From assembly GCF_949628215.1 (NCBI RefSeq), contig NC_134281.1, positions 11,108,501-11,172,500 on the forward strand: a stretch of DNA of 64,000 nucleotides. Reading direction: 5' to 3'. The stretch is from Phalacrocorax aristotelis. Its lineage: Eukaryota; Chordata; Aves; Suliformes; Phalacrocoracidae. The position numbers were made by a program, and so were the translations under genes. The notes beneath the pieces are model-generated. The model did not search any database. It had not been told where the DNA came from and saw only the letters and a program-made list of their open reading frames with translations. Positions within the stretch are counted from its first letter, which is position 1. Every line of letters begins with the position of its first letter. Shown here piece after piece: positions 10,970-24,703 of this stretch.

Positions 10970-13900
10970 ATCAGGCGGGCAGACATCGGTAAATCAAATT
11001 CTCTCAAAGCAGCTGCCGCCCAAAAATCAGGGCAGCCTTGGCCTTCAGGCGACATGAATGCGCAGAGGTAGATGTCCTGATGTATGTAGGACCATGCACT
11101 CGCAGCCTGGGTCTGGATTAGGAGAGGGTGCCTGGTGTGCATGGTTCTTTGCAGGTAGTGAGACAAGGTTACTGCCGAAAGGAGTTTACCATTTACTGTG
11201 TTAAAATAAGACAGCAGGAAAGACAATGTCAGCGGGAGGTGATTAGCTGAAGGGAGCAAGGCCTGAGGCCACTGTTCTTGGTTTTTATAATCAGGACAAT
11301 GCAGGATGTCTGCAAACATACTGCAACACCAGAAATAACTGTCTCTCATTCTACGACGTGTCTATGAATGGAGGTAATCTTATACATTCATTTTAGGATA
11401 GTCCAGTGCTGCATAATGCTGTGTCACACACAGTACACAGCATCATGTAGGCAGAGGATTAAAGATCAATTTACATAGGCAAACGCCTGTGTTAATACTA
11501 GGAGGCACAGAGGCTCCCACTCGTGTGCCTGCAGGTGGTCTGGCAACCAGGCCCAACCCATGCAAAAACACTGACAAGTTTTCAAGAGCCCATAGACCCT
11601 TTATCGCAACTGTGTTCATGGAGATCAGCACCAAATGTGTTCTGTGGACTGCACTAGAGCCATCTGTGCGACTGCTATTAAGATGAAGAGGTTCAAAGTT
11701 TGATGCATGGACATCAGTTATCCACACCACTTGAAAGCAATTTGAGAAGTAGAAAGATGGTAAAGGACAGAAGAATTTACACAGGACAACAGGTAATTTC
11801 CTTGTCATTTGTCTGTTCTTGTTGTAGGAATCTTTTCTTCCTTTCCACTGTTAGATTAAGAAGCCTCTTGCCTACTGTAATTAGCCCTTGAATGAATAGC
11901 ATCTCCTGAACACAAGCCTGTCCTGTTTTTGTGTGCTAGTAGTACTTTGCTTTTTTTAAAGCCTTTTACTGATTCTTGGAGAAGAGCAGAACCTGCTTCA
12001 GGGGGTCTAGTGTACTTTCCGCCTCTGGAGATGTTACCATATGCTGCAGTGTTATGTCTCAATGATGTTAACATATCTGGTCTTATGTAAACATTGTCTG
12101 TACTTACAGCTACAGCCCTAGTACTTGATTTATCCTTGTATTTCTGATATTGGCCTTGCTCTTTCTGAGCCATTCTTTGTGCATTTTCCGCAAGACATTA
12201 GCTGTCTTTCTTCTCACAATCAAAGCTATGGTTAATTGTGTTTACAAAGGATTCCTGAACTGTGAGAAATGTTCCTCAGAGTGTGTGGATTTGCGTCATT
12301 TAGCCTTGAAAGGATGCTGCTTTCCCTGACCTCTTGCTGGGTTTTCTCAATGACTCTGGTAATTGCATCAGTAACCTTGGGAGTCACATTTTCCTTTCAC
12401 ATCTAGGAAAGATCTAGCCTTTCCTTCTCCTCTCCCAGCTGAATCACATATCCAGTCACTCCTTTGTGCTGTGGCTCAGCCACACCGGCTCTTTTTCTGG
12501 CTTCTTCTTGTTTCACTCTTGTCCAGAATAAACTCTGCCACTTTCCTGGCTCATCATTTCCACCACTCTACTTTCCTATGAACTTCTCAGTCTTCTCCTC
12601 CCCTGCATCAAACATATTTCTCATCTCCATCAACATCCTTTACAAGCTGTCTTCAGTTGAGTCTGTCAGCAGTCATTCTGCCAGCGTTGCCCCATCACCA
12701 TTTCAAACAGACATTTCGGTGGTTTTCCACACCTCCCCACCACAGCTGGGCAGTGCTCTCCAGAAACATCTGCAAAGGGGGCTGGAGCATGGAGATCAGC
12801 GTGCTCCCTCCTGTTGGAGGTATTCTTCTGCTGTGTTTCATCTTATCGTTAAATCCAGACTGCCTTAGGGAAGGGGCTTGTCTTTTCTTTGCTTCAGCAC
12901 ACTGAGAAACTGAAAAACAACAGCCAGGAATACATCCCAAACCCATACATTTATGACTCTGATGTCACCTCAAAGCCCCTCAGTCCCCACACTGATGTTC
13001 CACCTTATCTGCAGTTGGGTGGGGGGTGGGGGGGAGGGTTCCCTTTCAAACGCACAGCAGCGGCATCAGTTCCTTGAGGTTTAATTTGCAGTCAGCAAGA
13101 AACTAGAGGCAACATGCAGAAAAAAAACCTGTTTCCTCTCTTTCTTCACACCCTTTAAAAGTGACTGGTTTTTCTGAGCCACAGCTAATGCAAACCCATT
13201 GAAAAAGATTCAGCCTAGATTTATACTATGGCTTAGAGGAACACAAAAGACCATTTAGTGTTCAAAATATTATTTTGAATTATTAATCAAGGCCCCTGTC
13301 TGGCTGAGCTTAGTCAGGTCCTTCTTCAGATTTTGTGGAGTTTATTTCTCTTGCTATCCTGAGCAAGCTTTAATGTGCAGAACATAGGTTTGCCAATGAA
13401 ATGGGAAGATTGCTAGTGAAATTTGACTCTGTATGTGCATATGCAGGAGGATCTCGGTGCAGGGGATATGCATTGCAGTTGTTCCTTTGTTCATATTTAA
13501 TGATATGAGAAAGAAGAATGTAATTATGGCCTGTCTCCCTCAACCCCCTCCCCGCCTCTGAGTGAACTCTTTGAGATAAAGGCAAGTGGGAACATAGCAT
13601 TTTCTGACAGCAGAGTGCATCCCAGAAGCAGATCAGAAGCAATTCTGCCCCGATCACTCTGCAGTTTCCATTTGACAATGGCTTCCCACTGAGCTGTCTC
13701 CTGTCTGAAGGAACATGGCCATTACAAACAGCATTGCAAGAACCAAAACCCGATCAAAGTCAGGAGCATGGTGTTTCCTCTTGGTTTTCTTTGTGTGTTT
13801 GACAGCCCAGTCAGACCGTGCTTGCTTCGCTTTCCCCTCACTAGGTGGCTGATTTCTCCTTGTCTGAAAACACTATTATGCAGTTACTAGATTTGAGGAT

Positions 13901-14420
13901 GCAGCATCAAAACGGGGCCTGGCTCAGAAATTGAGCTTTTTAAATAATTGGTTAGCTATTTTGGCTGTTTATTTTCTGTTGACCTTTGTACTGCAAGGTA
14001 AACTCACTTAATTTACACTCTAAACCTATCAACCCCTTTAAAGCTCAGCACAGGTTATGAAAGATTTGCTGCCGAAGAATTCTGAAAATTGAAAATGTCT
14101 TACTGAAAAGGGTGTTTCAAGAATACAGTTTGGTTGTCCTTGGGCTGAAATGAAACTGTAAGAGCAAAGACAAGAAAGGACTGGAAGGGGCAAAGAAGGG
14201 TGAGTCGCCCCACCCTACTCCCAGAACAAGGGTTCAGGCTGGCATCATGGGAGGCAGTTCTGGATGCTGATGTTGAGGGATGGTGTTTGACCAGACCAAG
14301 GAGAAACCTGCTGAGCCTGAGCAGTATGGCAGTGTCAGAGAGCTACAGAAAAAACAATCAATGAGAAGACAGTTGATTGATGAAGTTGCCTGAAATGAGG
14401 AAGGAGGAAAAAGGCTGTAA
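10970..14420. other. Intergenic, no gene recognised
   Basis: Unique sequence with scattered short open frames on both strands that show no family resemblance. A G-rich tract lies near 13,018-13,040. No RNA gene or repeat was recognised. Confidence 0.55.
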
Positions 14421-14425
14421 TATGT
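14421..14425. repeat. Target site duplication TATGT, left copy
   Basis: Five bases repeated at 15,003-15,007 immediately outside the solo LTR ends. Confidence 0.85.
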
Positions 14426-15002
14426 TGTCATGCTTTGACCCCAGCCAGTGACTAAGCACCACAGTGCTGCTCGCTCATTCCCCACCAGTGGGATGGGGGA
14501 GAGAATCATAAAAGTAAAAGTAAGAAAACTTGTGGGTTGAGATAAAGACAGTTTAATAGGTAAAGCAAAAGCCACACACACAAGCAAAGCAAAACAAGTA
14601 ATTCATTCAGTACTTCCCATGGGCAGGCAGGTGTTCAGCCATATCCAAGAAAGCAGGGCTCCATCACACATAATGCTTACTGGGGAAGACAAACGCCATC
14701 AATCCAGACGTCCCTCCTTCCTTCTTCTTCCCCCAGCTTTATATGCTGAGCATGATGTCATATGGTGTGGGATATCCCTTGGGTCAGTTGGGGTCAGCTG
14801 TCCCAGCCATGTCACCTCCCAAACCCTTGTGCACCCCCAGCCCACTCACTGGTGGGGTGGAGTGAGAGGCAGGAAAGGCCTTGGCTCTGTGTAGGCCCTG
14901 CTCAGCAGTAACTACAACATCCCTGGGTTATAAACACTGTTTCCAGCACAAATCCAAATCACAACCCCATACTAGCCCAATATCTGAGTCAAAACCAGTA
15001 CA
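14426..15002 (-). mobile_element. Endogenous retrovirus solo LTR, ERVL-like, with 5-bp target duplication
   Basis: A 577-bp element bounded by TG...CA and flanked on both sides by the same five bases, TATGT (14,421-14,425 and 15,003-15,007). No retroviral genes lie next to it, so it is a solo LTR left by recombination. The sequence matches, from memory, a family of LTRs common in songbird and other neoavian genomes. Orientation is minus: read that way it has a TATAAA box (14,738-14,743) and, about 180 bases downstream, an ATTAAA poly(A) signal (14,552-14,557). The 5-bp duplication favours a class III (ERVL) element over ERVK; the exact family is not certain. Confidence 0.85.
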
Positions 15003-15007
15003 TATGT
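15003..15007. repeat. Target site duplication TATGT, right copy
   Basis: Matches 14,421-14,425; CR1 sequence begins directly after it. Confidence 0.85.
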
Positions 15008-16524
15008 AAATACTTCTGGGCCCTGATGGAATGCACCCACGAGTGCTGAGGGAGCTGGCGGCTGTTCTTGCTGAGCCACTCCCCATCATCTTTGAAAGGT
15101 CGTGGAGGACAGGAGAGGTGCCCAAGGACTGAAGGAAAGCAAATGTCACTCCAATCTTCAAAAAGGGCAAGAAGGAGGACCTGGGGAACTATAGGCCAGT
15201 CAGCCTCACCTCCATCCCCAGAAAGGTGATGGAGCAGTTAATCCTGGAGGTCATCTCCAGGCACGTAGAGGAAAAGAAGGTTATCAGAAGCAGTCAACAT
15301 GGATTCACCAAGGGAAGCTCATGCTTGACCAACCCGATAGCCTTCTGTGATGGCGTGACTGGCTGGGTCGGTGAAGGGAAAGCAGGGATCTTGACTTCAG
15401 TAAGGCATTCCACACTGTCTCCCATAGGCAAGCTAAGGAAGTGTGGGTTGTATGAGTGGACAGTGAGGTGGATTGAGAACTGGCTCAACAACAGAACTCA
15501 GAGGGTCGTGATCAATGGAGCAGAGTCTGGATGGAGGCCTGTCACTAGTGGTGTTCCCCAGGGGTCTGTGCTGGGTCCAGTCCTGTTCAACATATTCATC
15601 AATGATCTGGATGGTGGGATAGAGTGTAACCTCAGCAAGTTTGCTGATGATACCAAGCTGGGAGTAGTGGCTGATACACCAGAAGGCTGTGCTGCCAGCC
15701 AGTGAGACCTGGACAGGCTGGAGAGCTGGGCCAAGGGGAACCTGATGAAATTCAACAAGAGCAAGAGTAAGGTCCTGCACCTGAGGAGGAGTAACCCCAT
15801 GCACCTGTACAGGCTGGGGGCTGAACTACTGGAAAGCATCTGTGTTGAGAAGGACCTGGGAGTGCTGGTGGACAACAAGTTGACCATGAGCCAACAATGT
15901 GCCCTTGTGGCCAAGAAGGCCAGTGGTATCCTGGGATGCATTAAAAGGAGTGTGGCCAGCAGGTCGGGGGAGGTTATCCTCTGCCTCTACTCCACCCTAG
16001 TGAGGCAACATGTGGAGTACTGCATCCAGTTCCAGATTCCCCAGTTTAAGACAGACAGGGAACTACTGGAGAGAGTTCAGCAGAGAGCTACCAAGATGAT
16101 CAGGGGGGCGGAGCATCTCTCTTCAAGGAAAGGCTGAGAGGCCTGGCTTTGTTTAGCCTGGAGAAGAGAAGTCTGAGGGGGGATTTCAAAAATACCTGTA
16201 AATATCTAAAGGGTGGGTGTCAGGATGATGACACTGGACTCTTTTCAATAGTGCCCAGTGACCGGACAAGGGGCAATGGACACAAGCTGGAACACAGGAA
16301 GTTCCACCTGAATATGAGAAGAAAACTTCTTTACTGTGAGGGTGCCAGAGCAGTGGCACAGGCTGCCCAGGGAGGTTGTGGAGTCTCCTTCCCTGGAGAC
16401 ATTCAAACCCCACCTGGACACGGTCTTGCGCCCCCTGCTCTGGGTGTGCCTGCTTCAAGCAGGGGGGTTGGACAAGAAGATCTCCAGAGGTCCCTTCCAA
16501 CCCCTGCCATTCTGTGATTCTGTG
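15008..16524 (+). mobile_element. CR1 LINE (b), young 5'-truncated copy with shared lesions
   Basis: Encodes the CR1 ORF2 RT region from the [12 protein letters not shown] motif (near 15,020) through [10 protein letters not shown] (near 15,550) and an intact FADDTK catalytic motif (near 15,640) to the 3' tail ending gattctgtg at 16,524. The frame is broken by a TGA in the first block (about 15,130), one-base frameshifts on both sides of RT domain A (about 15,385-15,430), a TGA after CAASQ (15,703) and a frameshift near 16,120. From 15,283 onward it is about 99% identical to copy e at 49,777-51,028. Relative to e it lacks nine bases inside domain A. Confidence 0.97.
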
Positions 16525-19500
16525 ACTTCAATTGCAAAGTTGTTTAACCTGAGCTGTCCCAGAGCTGACAGGGTAAGTGTTATTGCTGCTTCCTAGGCTA
16601 CATAACAGGGAGAGACTGACAGAGAAATTTTCCACTTAGTGGCAGGGTTATTAAATTATAAAAAAGATATGAGTTTATCTCAAAAGCAACGAGCTGCTAT
16701 TTTCTCAAGACCTTGCTGCCAAACTTTAAAAGAAATGCTGTGGAAATCCAAGGAGTGCTTGAAAGGAGAGAAATCCATTACAGAAAGAACACTGATTTAA
16801 ATCTTCTTTCATTTTGTAAAATTGTTTTAACCTACAGAGAGGCTTTAAGCAAGGGGAAAATGTATGCCAGTTGCTTGGGATCAAAATCCGTGTCTCAGAC
16901 ACAGAGAAGAAAAGTCCAGAGAGAGAAGCCAATAATTAGCTGCTGAAAAAAAAAAAAGCAATGGCAAATAAGAAACTCAATAGAGGTGGAAAGTGAAGGG
17001 GAAAAAAGGAAAAGAATGGAAAATGTTCTTGCAGTAGCAAAAGTACAGCTAAAACAGAGGATTTGAATATGTGAGGAATAACCAGAAAGCTATATGGGAG
17101 GATTTCTTGGAACTTAGTGAGTATAAACCTCGGCACAGTGACAGTGCTGGTGCTTAGAAAGAAAGCTGCCGGAAGGTTGGTTTAGTTGGGAAGAGTGTAT
17201 TTTCATTGTGGAAAAATACTGAGAGAAGGAGCTCTGGAGAGAGGAGGCTAAATAAAATGGAAACAATCGTCCTGAAGAGCTTCAGTGATGAGTGCAATAG
17301 GGGCCGGTGCCGTGTGTCCACAGTGGGAGTGTGTCCAGGAGCCGTGAGGACTGGCGGCTTCCCCAGGGAAGGGGAGCTGGGAGCTGCTGGGTATGGCAGC
17401 CAAGTGCAAGCCAAGAGCCTGGCCATGGCCAGGGTCCGGCCAGGGGTCGGTGGGGCCCACAGGCAGGCACAGCAGGGAGGCAGAGGGAGCTGGACCTGGC
17501 TCTGCTGCTCAGCACCTCGGAGCTCCCACAGCCCTCCTTGGTTGCTGTGGTCCTCCTTGGCCCCCCGCCCCGGGAATGGGGTAGCCCCTTGCCTCGCAGG
17601 GATTGTCTCCATCAGAAGCAGCACATCTGAAGCCTTAAAAAGTCAAAATAATTATCAGTTGCCTTCAAATTGAGATATTTGAAGATCAAAAAAGAAAACA
17701 AGGCAAAAATGACAAAACGAAAACCAATCCATTTCTGTCATCTTACTTCAGGAAAGTAATTGATCAAGTACTAGATATGAAAGACCTGCTCCAGCAGCTG
17801 TTTTCTTCAGCTCAAGCTAAGGGAAGCCATGCACTCTTTATTAAACACGTGTCTTTTCAGACAGAAGCTGAATATAACAGGACCTGATTGTACCTCATAT
17901 TAAAGGACACAGTTGCTTGCCCAGTTATCCCTATCACAGGGTTCAGCTTCTGTTCACAGTCAAAGCAAATAGTTTAAAATGTACTTTAAAATAGGCCAGT
18001 ATTTTGGGAAAGGTCGAATTCTTCACATACTGGTATGTATTTTTACAGGAAAAGACCCAATGAAAAAGGTAAAATAGAGAAGGCTCCCAGACTGCTGAGA
18101 AGAACTGCCCTCAGGGAAATTAGGTTATATTTTACTTATGACAAATATAGAATAACAGATTTCTCATTCATCTCTAAATTCATATTGAAACTGATTAGGC
18201 AAGAGCTACTGGAACAGGAGGAAAATCATGACTAAACCTTAGAAGCAGTATTTCATTGCCAGATGAAGTCTCAGGGAACACTGTTTTGGAAATTAATACT
18301 CTGGTCACTGGAACAAGTTAGAGAAATTAAGACTGCCCCGTGCTTTCAGTAAATGGAAACGTATTTATGTATGTATGTATTTATTTATTTATTTGTTTAT
18401 TCATTCATGAAAAGACATCAACCAATATTTAGGGTAAAGAAGGTCTTGGGATAAAAAAGGAGTCATCAAAACATTAAATAGTATTTAAATTCTTAAGATC
18501 AGAAATTTTTAAAAGTATATTTAGAATTAATTTCAGTTGAATTTCATGGCATATGTAAAAAATTCTGATATCTTATGAAATCAAGTGGTAAGGACCATTG
18601 GTTTTAATATATAGGAATTCAGGAGAACCAGTGTTTCGGTACATATTATAGCAAAATGTGTACTACTTGTGTTGCTTATTTATTAAAGAAAGCCTTTATA
18701 CTTGAGATGATCTGAAGTAGAACAAAAAAAAAACCCTACATGTAACACTTTAGCAACTCTGTTGCATTAATTAGATGTGTAAAGAATAACAAAAAAAGAC
18801 ATCCCAGAGAAAAATAAGAAAAAAAAAGTAAAACCCAGGAAGAACACAAGAGATTATGCCTTTCCAGCTGTATTCTACCAAGTATTTAAATTCTTTGAGA
18901 AGCACTTGGGTTTGCATCCTGTGTGCAGCGAGCTTCTATGTGAAAATGAGTCTTTTTTCCCCAAAACATGTAAACCCCCCCCATTCTTTTGTAGCCCTTT
19001 ATGGTGTCCTAGAAAGTGTCATGTTCTGCCAGAGCCAGGTATCACTGCTGAATCCCAAGGTGTTTACATCTCTGTCTGCACAAACTGTGATCTCTTAACT
19101 GGGTTTAAAGAAACTGAGATCAGACTGGCTTTGCAGAGGCTGAGCTGATGCCAGGCAGTACCCATGAAGGGCTTGCAGCCATTCGTAGTGCTGCATCACA
19201 TCACTGAGAGAGCTTTCTGTTGTCATTTGACACAGAAAAGGCTCTGAAGGGTGGTGCAGAACCTGTGGACAGACCCCCTCCAGGTGAACCTTCCTCCTCC
19301 TCTCTGTCCTTAAATGATGGAGGCAGAGCTCAGGCAAAGCTGCCTGGGGCTGGGGGTCACTAGGTGAGGCCTCTCTGGCCATATGTTCTGTGGATCTATG
19401 AATTAATCAGTCTCAGAGTTACTCTTTATGTCCAACTGAAAGCATCTGAGTACGTAATGAAATCGGATTTCCCGTTTTCATCACCACGGTCACGCAGGTG

Positions 19501-22500
19501 AGCACTGCAGTTAGCTCTCACCTTCCTGAACACAGACATCCCAAGAAACCAGTAATTTTGAGAAGATTCTCACCTTTGAAGCTGAATTGTGGCAAATATC
19601 AGAAGTGACATGCAGCTGCCAAAGACCTTTCTTCAGAAAATACTTGTGAGCAAACATTTAACAGATTTCAAGTTTCCTAGCAATCACGTTTCAGAGACTC
19701 TAGGACAGCCATATGACTAATATGATAAGCAGCTCCTGTAGCAAGTAAAACTAATAATAAAAATCAAGATGAGCATCTTCCATGGACACCTCACTTCAAG
19801 ACCTTACCATTTTTCTGAGCAAAGCTTTAGCAGGTGAGCTGAAGTATGAATAAAAGGGACATGAAGTAAGAAGACTACTCTAAATGCAGTGGGCTGGGCA
19901 TTGTCAATATTACCATTACTACCAACAAAGTCAGACTAAAGAAGGAGCTGGGCAGTCTTTTGCTCAGAAAAACAGTACTTGTTTATTGATGGTGTAAATG
20001 TTGCTAGGCTACGTGGATTAAATTAAAAACCCCATCCTTTCCCAATGTGCACATCACCTTCAGCAAAGAATGTTCTATGAATATAGTAAAATATTTTTTT
20101 TCTAGATAATTCAAATTTACGAGAATGATGGACCAGAGGGTTTTAATTAAAGAACCTACAGAAAACAGAATATTAGCCAACTACTCAATAAAGAAACTTT
20201 TCAGCATATTTAGAAATCAATACCAATTTTAATTAACCAACTGTGCCAGTACTCAGGGGAAAATAATAGATAATAGAATAGAAAATATCAATATGGCTGT
20301 ATAGAAACTATGACCTAGAAAATACTTTTCATTAAAAATGATATATAGTACTAGGAGAAATACAAAAAAGGGGGAAAGGAGGATCATGGCTTTTTACAAA
20401 GAGAGGTTAAATAAGACATCAGCTTGGAAAAGGACCCAAAGGAGAAGGGCCCAGAAAGCCATTAATTATTTTAGAAAACATGAAGGGGAAACATTTTGTT
20501 ATTATTTCTCACAAGACAAGATTTAAGTGACACCAGTGAAATCATCATTCAGCCAATCTATAACAAAGCAGCACGTGATTAAGCAGTGCCACTCACTACA
20601 ATCAGCTGTTGTAGAGGCCAGAACCAGGAAGGTGTCCAACAGGTGATTATAATGAAAACTGAGTCTAGAGCTCTAGGTGCAGATACAGTCTCCAGCCCAG
20701 TAAATCCCAGTGTGTGGCTGTGGGTGGTAGAGCCAGAGGCGGCACCCTGGGGAGGTACGGCTGGGTGCTTTGTGCCTCCTTGCTGGGGGCAGAGCTCTGG
20801 GCTGAGAGATCCTTGGTCTGAGTAAGGCAGTTCTTAGTGACACAGTGTGCTTTTATCCTTTCCAGAAAAAGTAACCTTAGCTGTAATAAATACTAGTCAC
20901 TGTTTGCGGGTGCAAGGTGGAGGAGCTGTGCCGCACGGTCTGGTTCCCATTGGGACATTTCCCTGCAGACCTCCTACCTGAACCTGTGCCCAGAGCAGGG
21001 GTGCAGGATGCAGTGGGGGAAAAGAGCAGCACAGATCTGTCCCAGGAAGGGCTGCTCTCCCATAGCAGCAAACAGCTCTGGAATCTCTAAATGTGCCTGT
21101 GCTGGCAAGCAGGACAGCTGCATGCTCCGTTTTGTGAGTGTTAATGAGAAAAATGCCAGGAGTGATCTGTGCCTTTGGGGCAAACGGTATGTGGGAAAGC
21201 GGGGTGCTTCATCCCCTTAGCTGGACCCACAGGGAGGAAAATGGGGAAAACCCCACAATTTATCATCAACACATGACAGAACTTGTCCATATCACAAAGA
21301 ATTGCTCACCTCAGGAGAAACAGGCATTTCACACTGGTGCCATGTCACCATGCCTCATCCATGATGCCCTTGGCAGAAGCAGAACCACCTCCAGATACTT
21401 CCCTAGCCCAGCAGAAATTGAACTTTGCCGTCCCAATACAGCTTTTGCTGAATGGAGGCAGCAGGGATGTGGGATAGGCCAGCTTCCCCCACCTGGAGCT
21501 GCTGGGGCAGTGGGCAAGGACAGACACCGTGAGGGCTGCCCAGGGTTCCCTATCCACACATCTTCCCCATCTCAGTGGCGGCAGATGCCAGCCCATCTCC
21601 CAGGGTGCTCAGAGACCCTGCTCTGACCTCCTGCCCAGCACAGCTTCATGCTCCTGTCCAGAAGACACCCTTGCTGTTAGAGCTGGTGTCCAACCACCCT
21701 GCAGAATCTTGCCATGCCTTGCAGCTCAGCACTCCTGCCACTGCTGGGAAATGGGTGGCCAGGCTGGGAGAACAGCGAGTTCCCTCTGCCAAGTGATCTC
21801 CTGCCATCAACTGCCAGTTCCTGAACTTTGGCTCCAGCCAGGAGGCAGTAAACGAAGCAGATAATTGCCTGGCAGTGATTGATAGGGAGTCAAGGGTGAG
21901 CGGAGAGGGAGGGGGGGGGATGAGCAGGGGGATTATGTTTCAGAGGGAAGTATTTTTTTAGGATTTGTCTATGCAGGCAGTCAGGAGCTTTTCTGAATCA
22001 CGTGGGCTTAGCTGGAGCAGGAGGACTCACTGTAATTTTACACCTTTTCAGCATTTCAGCTGGTTCTGCTGAAATCTGTGTAGGGATTAAAGATGGGAAG
22101 GGACAGAGAATTTATTTCCTTGCCTTCAATCTACCAGGACAGATATTCAAGGCTAAATCACAGTTTAGAATTTTTTTATGGTATGAGAGGAAGGAGCAAG
22201 CAGCTGCCAGCAATAAATAACTATTAGGAAACAGTATTAGGAAATAGTTGCTGCTAGGAAATGCTTTCAGCATTGGGGAATCCATGACCAGGCAGCTCAA
22301 AATTTACTTTGGTATCCAGAGCTCATGTGCAACTTCTCTCAGACCCAGAGGAGCTGTGGTGCTGCTGGAGAAGCTTGAGCTTAGGCCTCAGATGAAGAAG
22401 GGAAGTCAGCTCGTTGGGATAAACACCGCAACCTTCCACCTGGCAATGCCAAGGGTTAGCAACAGCATTGTGTACTTCAGCAAATCTACATTCAAATTAT

Positions 22501-23499
22501 CATCGGCAAAGGGAAGTGAACCTTATCTGTAGCCTATTGCTGTAACTTTGATATGATCTTAATCTTCTAGCAAGCCTAGGGAGAACCTATGCATTGTAAA
22601 CTGCTTAAACTGAACTGCCTGAGCTTAAACTGAAGCATCTGAATTCAGAAACGTGTTAGTAAAATTCCTGTCCAGTCTCTATGTGAGGTTTACATTTTCA
22701 CCAGGTTTGAGATACACTTGCAGAGCTATTCTAACACAATGAGGTAATGGAAAATGTCCTCAGTTTTGTACACAAATCTCCCTGAATTAGAAATGGTTTT
22801 CCATTTCAAGCGTCCATCATCAGGCAGCCTGTTCCCTCTCCTTCACTGGGGATGGCTTTCTCAGGACAGGGTCTACTGGGCAGAAGGACAAACTAGAGCA
22901 TAAACCAGGGTCAGACAGAGCCATGGTCAGCCCACTGTTATGAATGAACACAGCTGCATGTGGTTGGATCACCTGAAATGCATCCTGGAGAGCGGGGCAG
23001 GAATCCCAGCAATCCCTACAGCCTTCCCACCCGGGAAGCCCCCGGCTGCAAGGCAGGCATGTCCCTGCCATCCTCTGGGTGAGGAGCAAAAGTCCCCAGC
23101 AAACAGCTGCCAGGGCAGCTGGGCCTATTTTCAAACAGGAACAGTTGAGCAGCGTTATTAAAGCCCTTTGGTGCAGAGCACGCCCGATGGCAGCAGCACA
23201 GCGCCACAGCATACATGGCCCAGTGCCACTGACTCAGCAGGCATTTTTGTCCGTGGCCTGTACAAGCAAGCAGTGCAGTCACGCGTTACTGTTGGAAGCA
23301 AGATGTCTTGAGGAGAACCATCCCACGCTGCATGTCTGAGGTACATTCCTGCCCAGGGGCTGCAAGCCACCGGAAGGGACTATTCTGGTCGTGGACAAAG
23401 ATCACTCGCTGTAGGACAGCTCCAAAATGCCAGCCGCCAGTTCATTGTGGCATTTCTTCTACAGCTGCTGGCAGGAGCGGCCTCAGCAATCGCAGGCCC
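16525..23499. other. Intergenic, no gene recognised
   Basis: About 7 kb without a recognisable gene. The GC-richer part at 17,250-17,620 and at 21,000-21,860 opens overlapping frames on both strands, but none has a family signature or consistent splice sites. A TATTTATG-type simple repeat sits at 18,361-18,410. Confidence 0.5.
18361..18410. repeat. TATG/TATT simple repeat
   Basis: Four-base units tatg then tatt repeated with slight variation over about 50 bases. Confidence 0.7.
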
Positions 23500-24703
23500 C
23501 TGAGACCAGTGGGAAAGTCATTGATGGTGAGATGACTGGCTCAGTGGATGAGGGGAGAGCAGTGGAGGTTGTTCACCTTGACTTTGCCAATGCTTTCGAT
23601 GCTGTCTCCCATGACATCCCCCTGGACTAATTGATGAAGTACAGATTAGATCAGTGAAAAGTGGCTGAGCTGCCAGGCTCCGAGGGTTGGGATCGGCAGC
23701 ATGAAGTCCAGGTGACTTGTGATGAGGCCAGCCACTAGAGGTGTACCCCAGGGCGAGTATTGGGGCCACTACTGTGTAACATCTTCGTTAATGACCTGGA
23801 GGATGGGACAGAGTGCACCCTCAGCAAGTTTGCAGATGATGCCAAGCCAGGAGGAGTGGTTGGTACCCTAGAGGGTTGTGCCACCATTTAGAGAGCCCTC
23901 AGCAGGCTGGAGAGCTGGGCCAACAGGAATCACATGAAGTTTGCCAAAGAGAAGTACAAAATCCTGCTCCTGGGGAGGAATAACCTGATGCACGAGTCGA
24001 CACTGGAGGGCCCAACCAGCTGGGAAGCCATGCAGCAAAAGCTATGACTGTCCTGGTGGAGAAAAGGTTAAGCATGGGCCACCAACATGCCCTTGTGGCA
24101 AAGGCAGCCACCAGCCTGCGGGGCTGCTTTAGGAAGAGCATAGCAATCAGGACACGGGAGGTGACCCTTCCCTCCACTCAGCCCTGGCGAGGACACATCT
24201 GGAGTCCTGGGTCCAGTCCTGGGCTCCCCAGTACAAGAGAGACATGGGCATACCGGAACAATCCAGCGAAGCACCACAAAGAAGATGAAGGGATTGGAAC
24301 ATCTGCAATGTGAGGAGAGGCCAATAGAGCTGGAATTGTTCAGCCTGGAGAAGAGAAGGCTCCAGGAGGACCTTACCAATGTGTATGGATACCTGATGGA
24401 AGTGATTTTAGAAGGAGCCAGACTCTTCTCAGTGGTATCCAGTGACAGGACACAAATTGAAATACAGGAAATTCCACTTAAACATGGGAGAGAACTTGTT
24501 TTGCTGTGAAGGTGATTGCGCACTGGAGCAGATGGTCCCAAGTGGCTGTGGAATTTCTGACCCTGGAGATATTAAAAACCTGACTGGACAGAGTTCTGGG
24601 CAGCCTGCTCAGCCTGCTCTAGTGGACCCTACTTAGAGCAGAGGGGCTGGACTGGACCATCTCCAGACATGCCTTCCAACCTCAACTCCTCTGTCATCCT
24701 ATG
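23500..24703 (+). mobile_element. CR1 LINE (c), old and degraded
   Basis: A decayed CR1 ORF2 3' half. RT domain A reads HLDFANAFDAVSH near 23,575, and FADDAK keeps the two catalytic aspartates near 23,830. Several stops and frameshifts break it (for example TAA at about 23,629). Downstream, [13 protein letters not shown] (near 24,340) and the CR1 3' end with cttccaacctcaactcct (24,673-24,690) are visible. The 5' boundary is approximate. Divergence from copies a, b and e suggests an older insertion. Confidence 0.9.

Noticed and set aside
14426-15002. Possibility of a full provirus around the LTR
   Set aside because: No gag, pol or env-like frames flank it, and the single LTR has matching target duplications on both sides, so it is a solo LTR.
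15433-15941. Minus-strand frames of 123 and 147 codons, repeated at 49,938-50,446
   Set aside because: Shadows of the CR1 ORF2; they recur only because the two CR1 copies are nearly identical.
17154-17673. Overlapping frames of up to 156 codons on both strands
   Set aside because: A GC-rich patch with mutually overlapping frames and no family signature.
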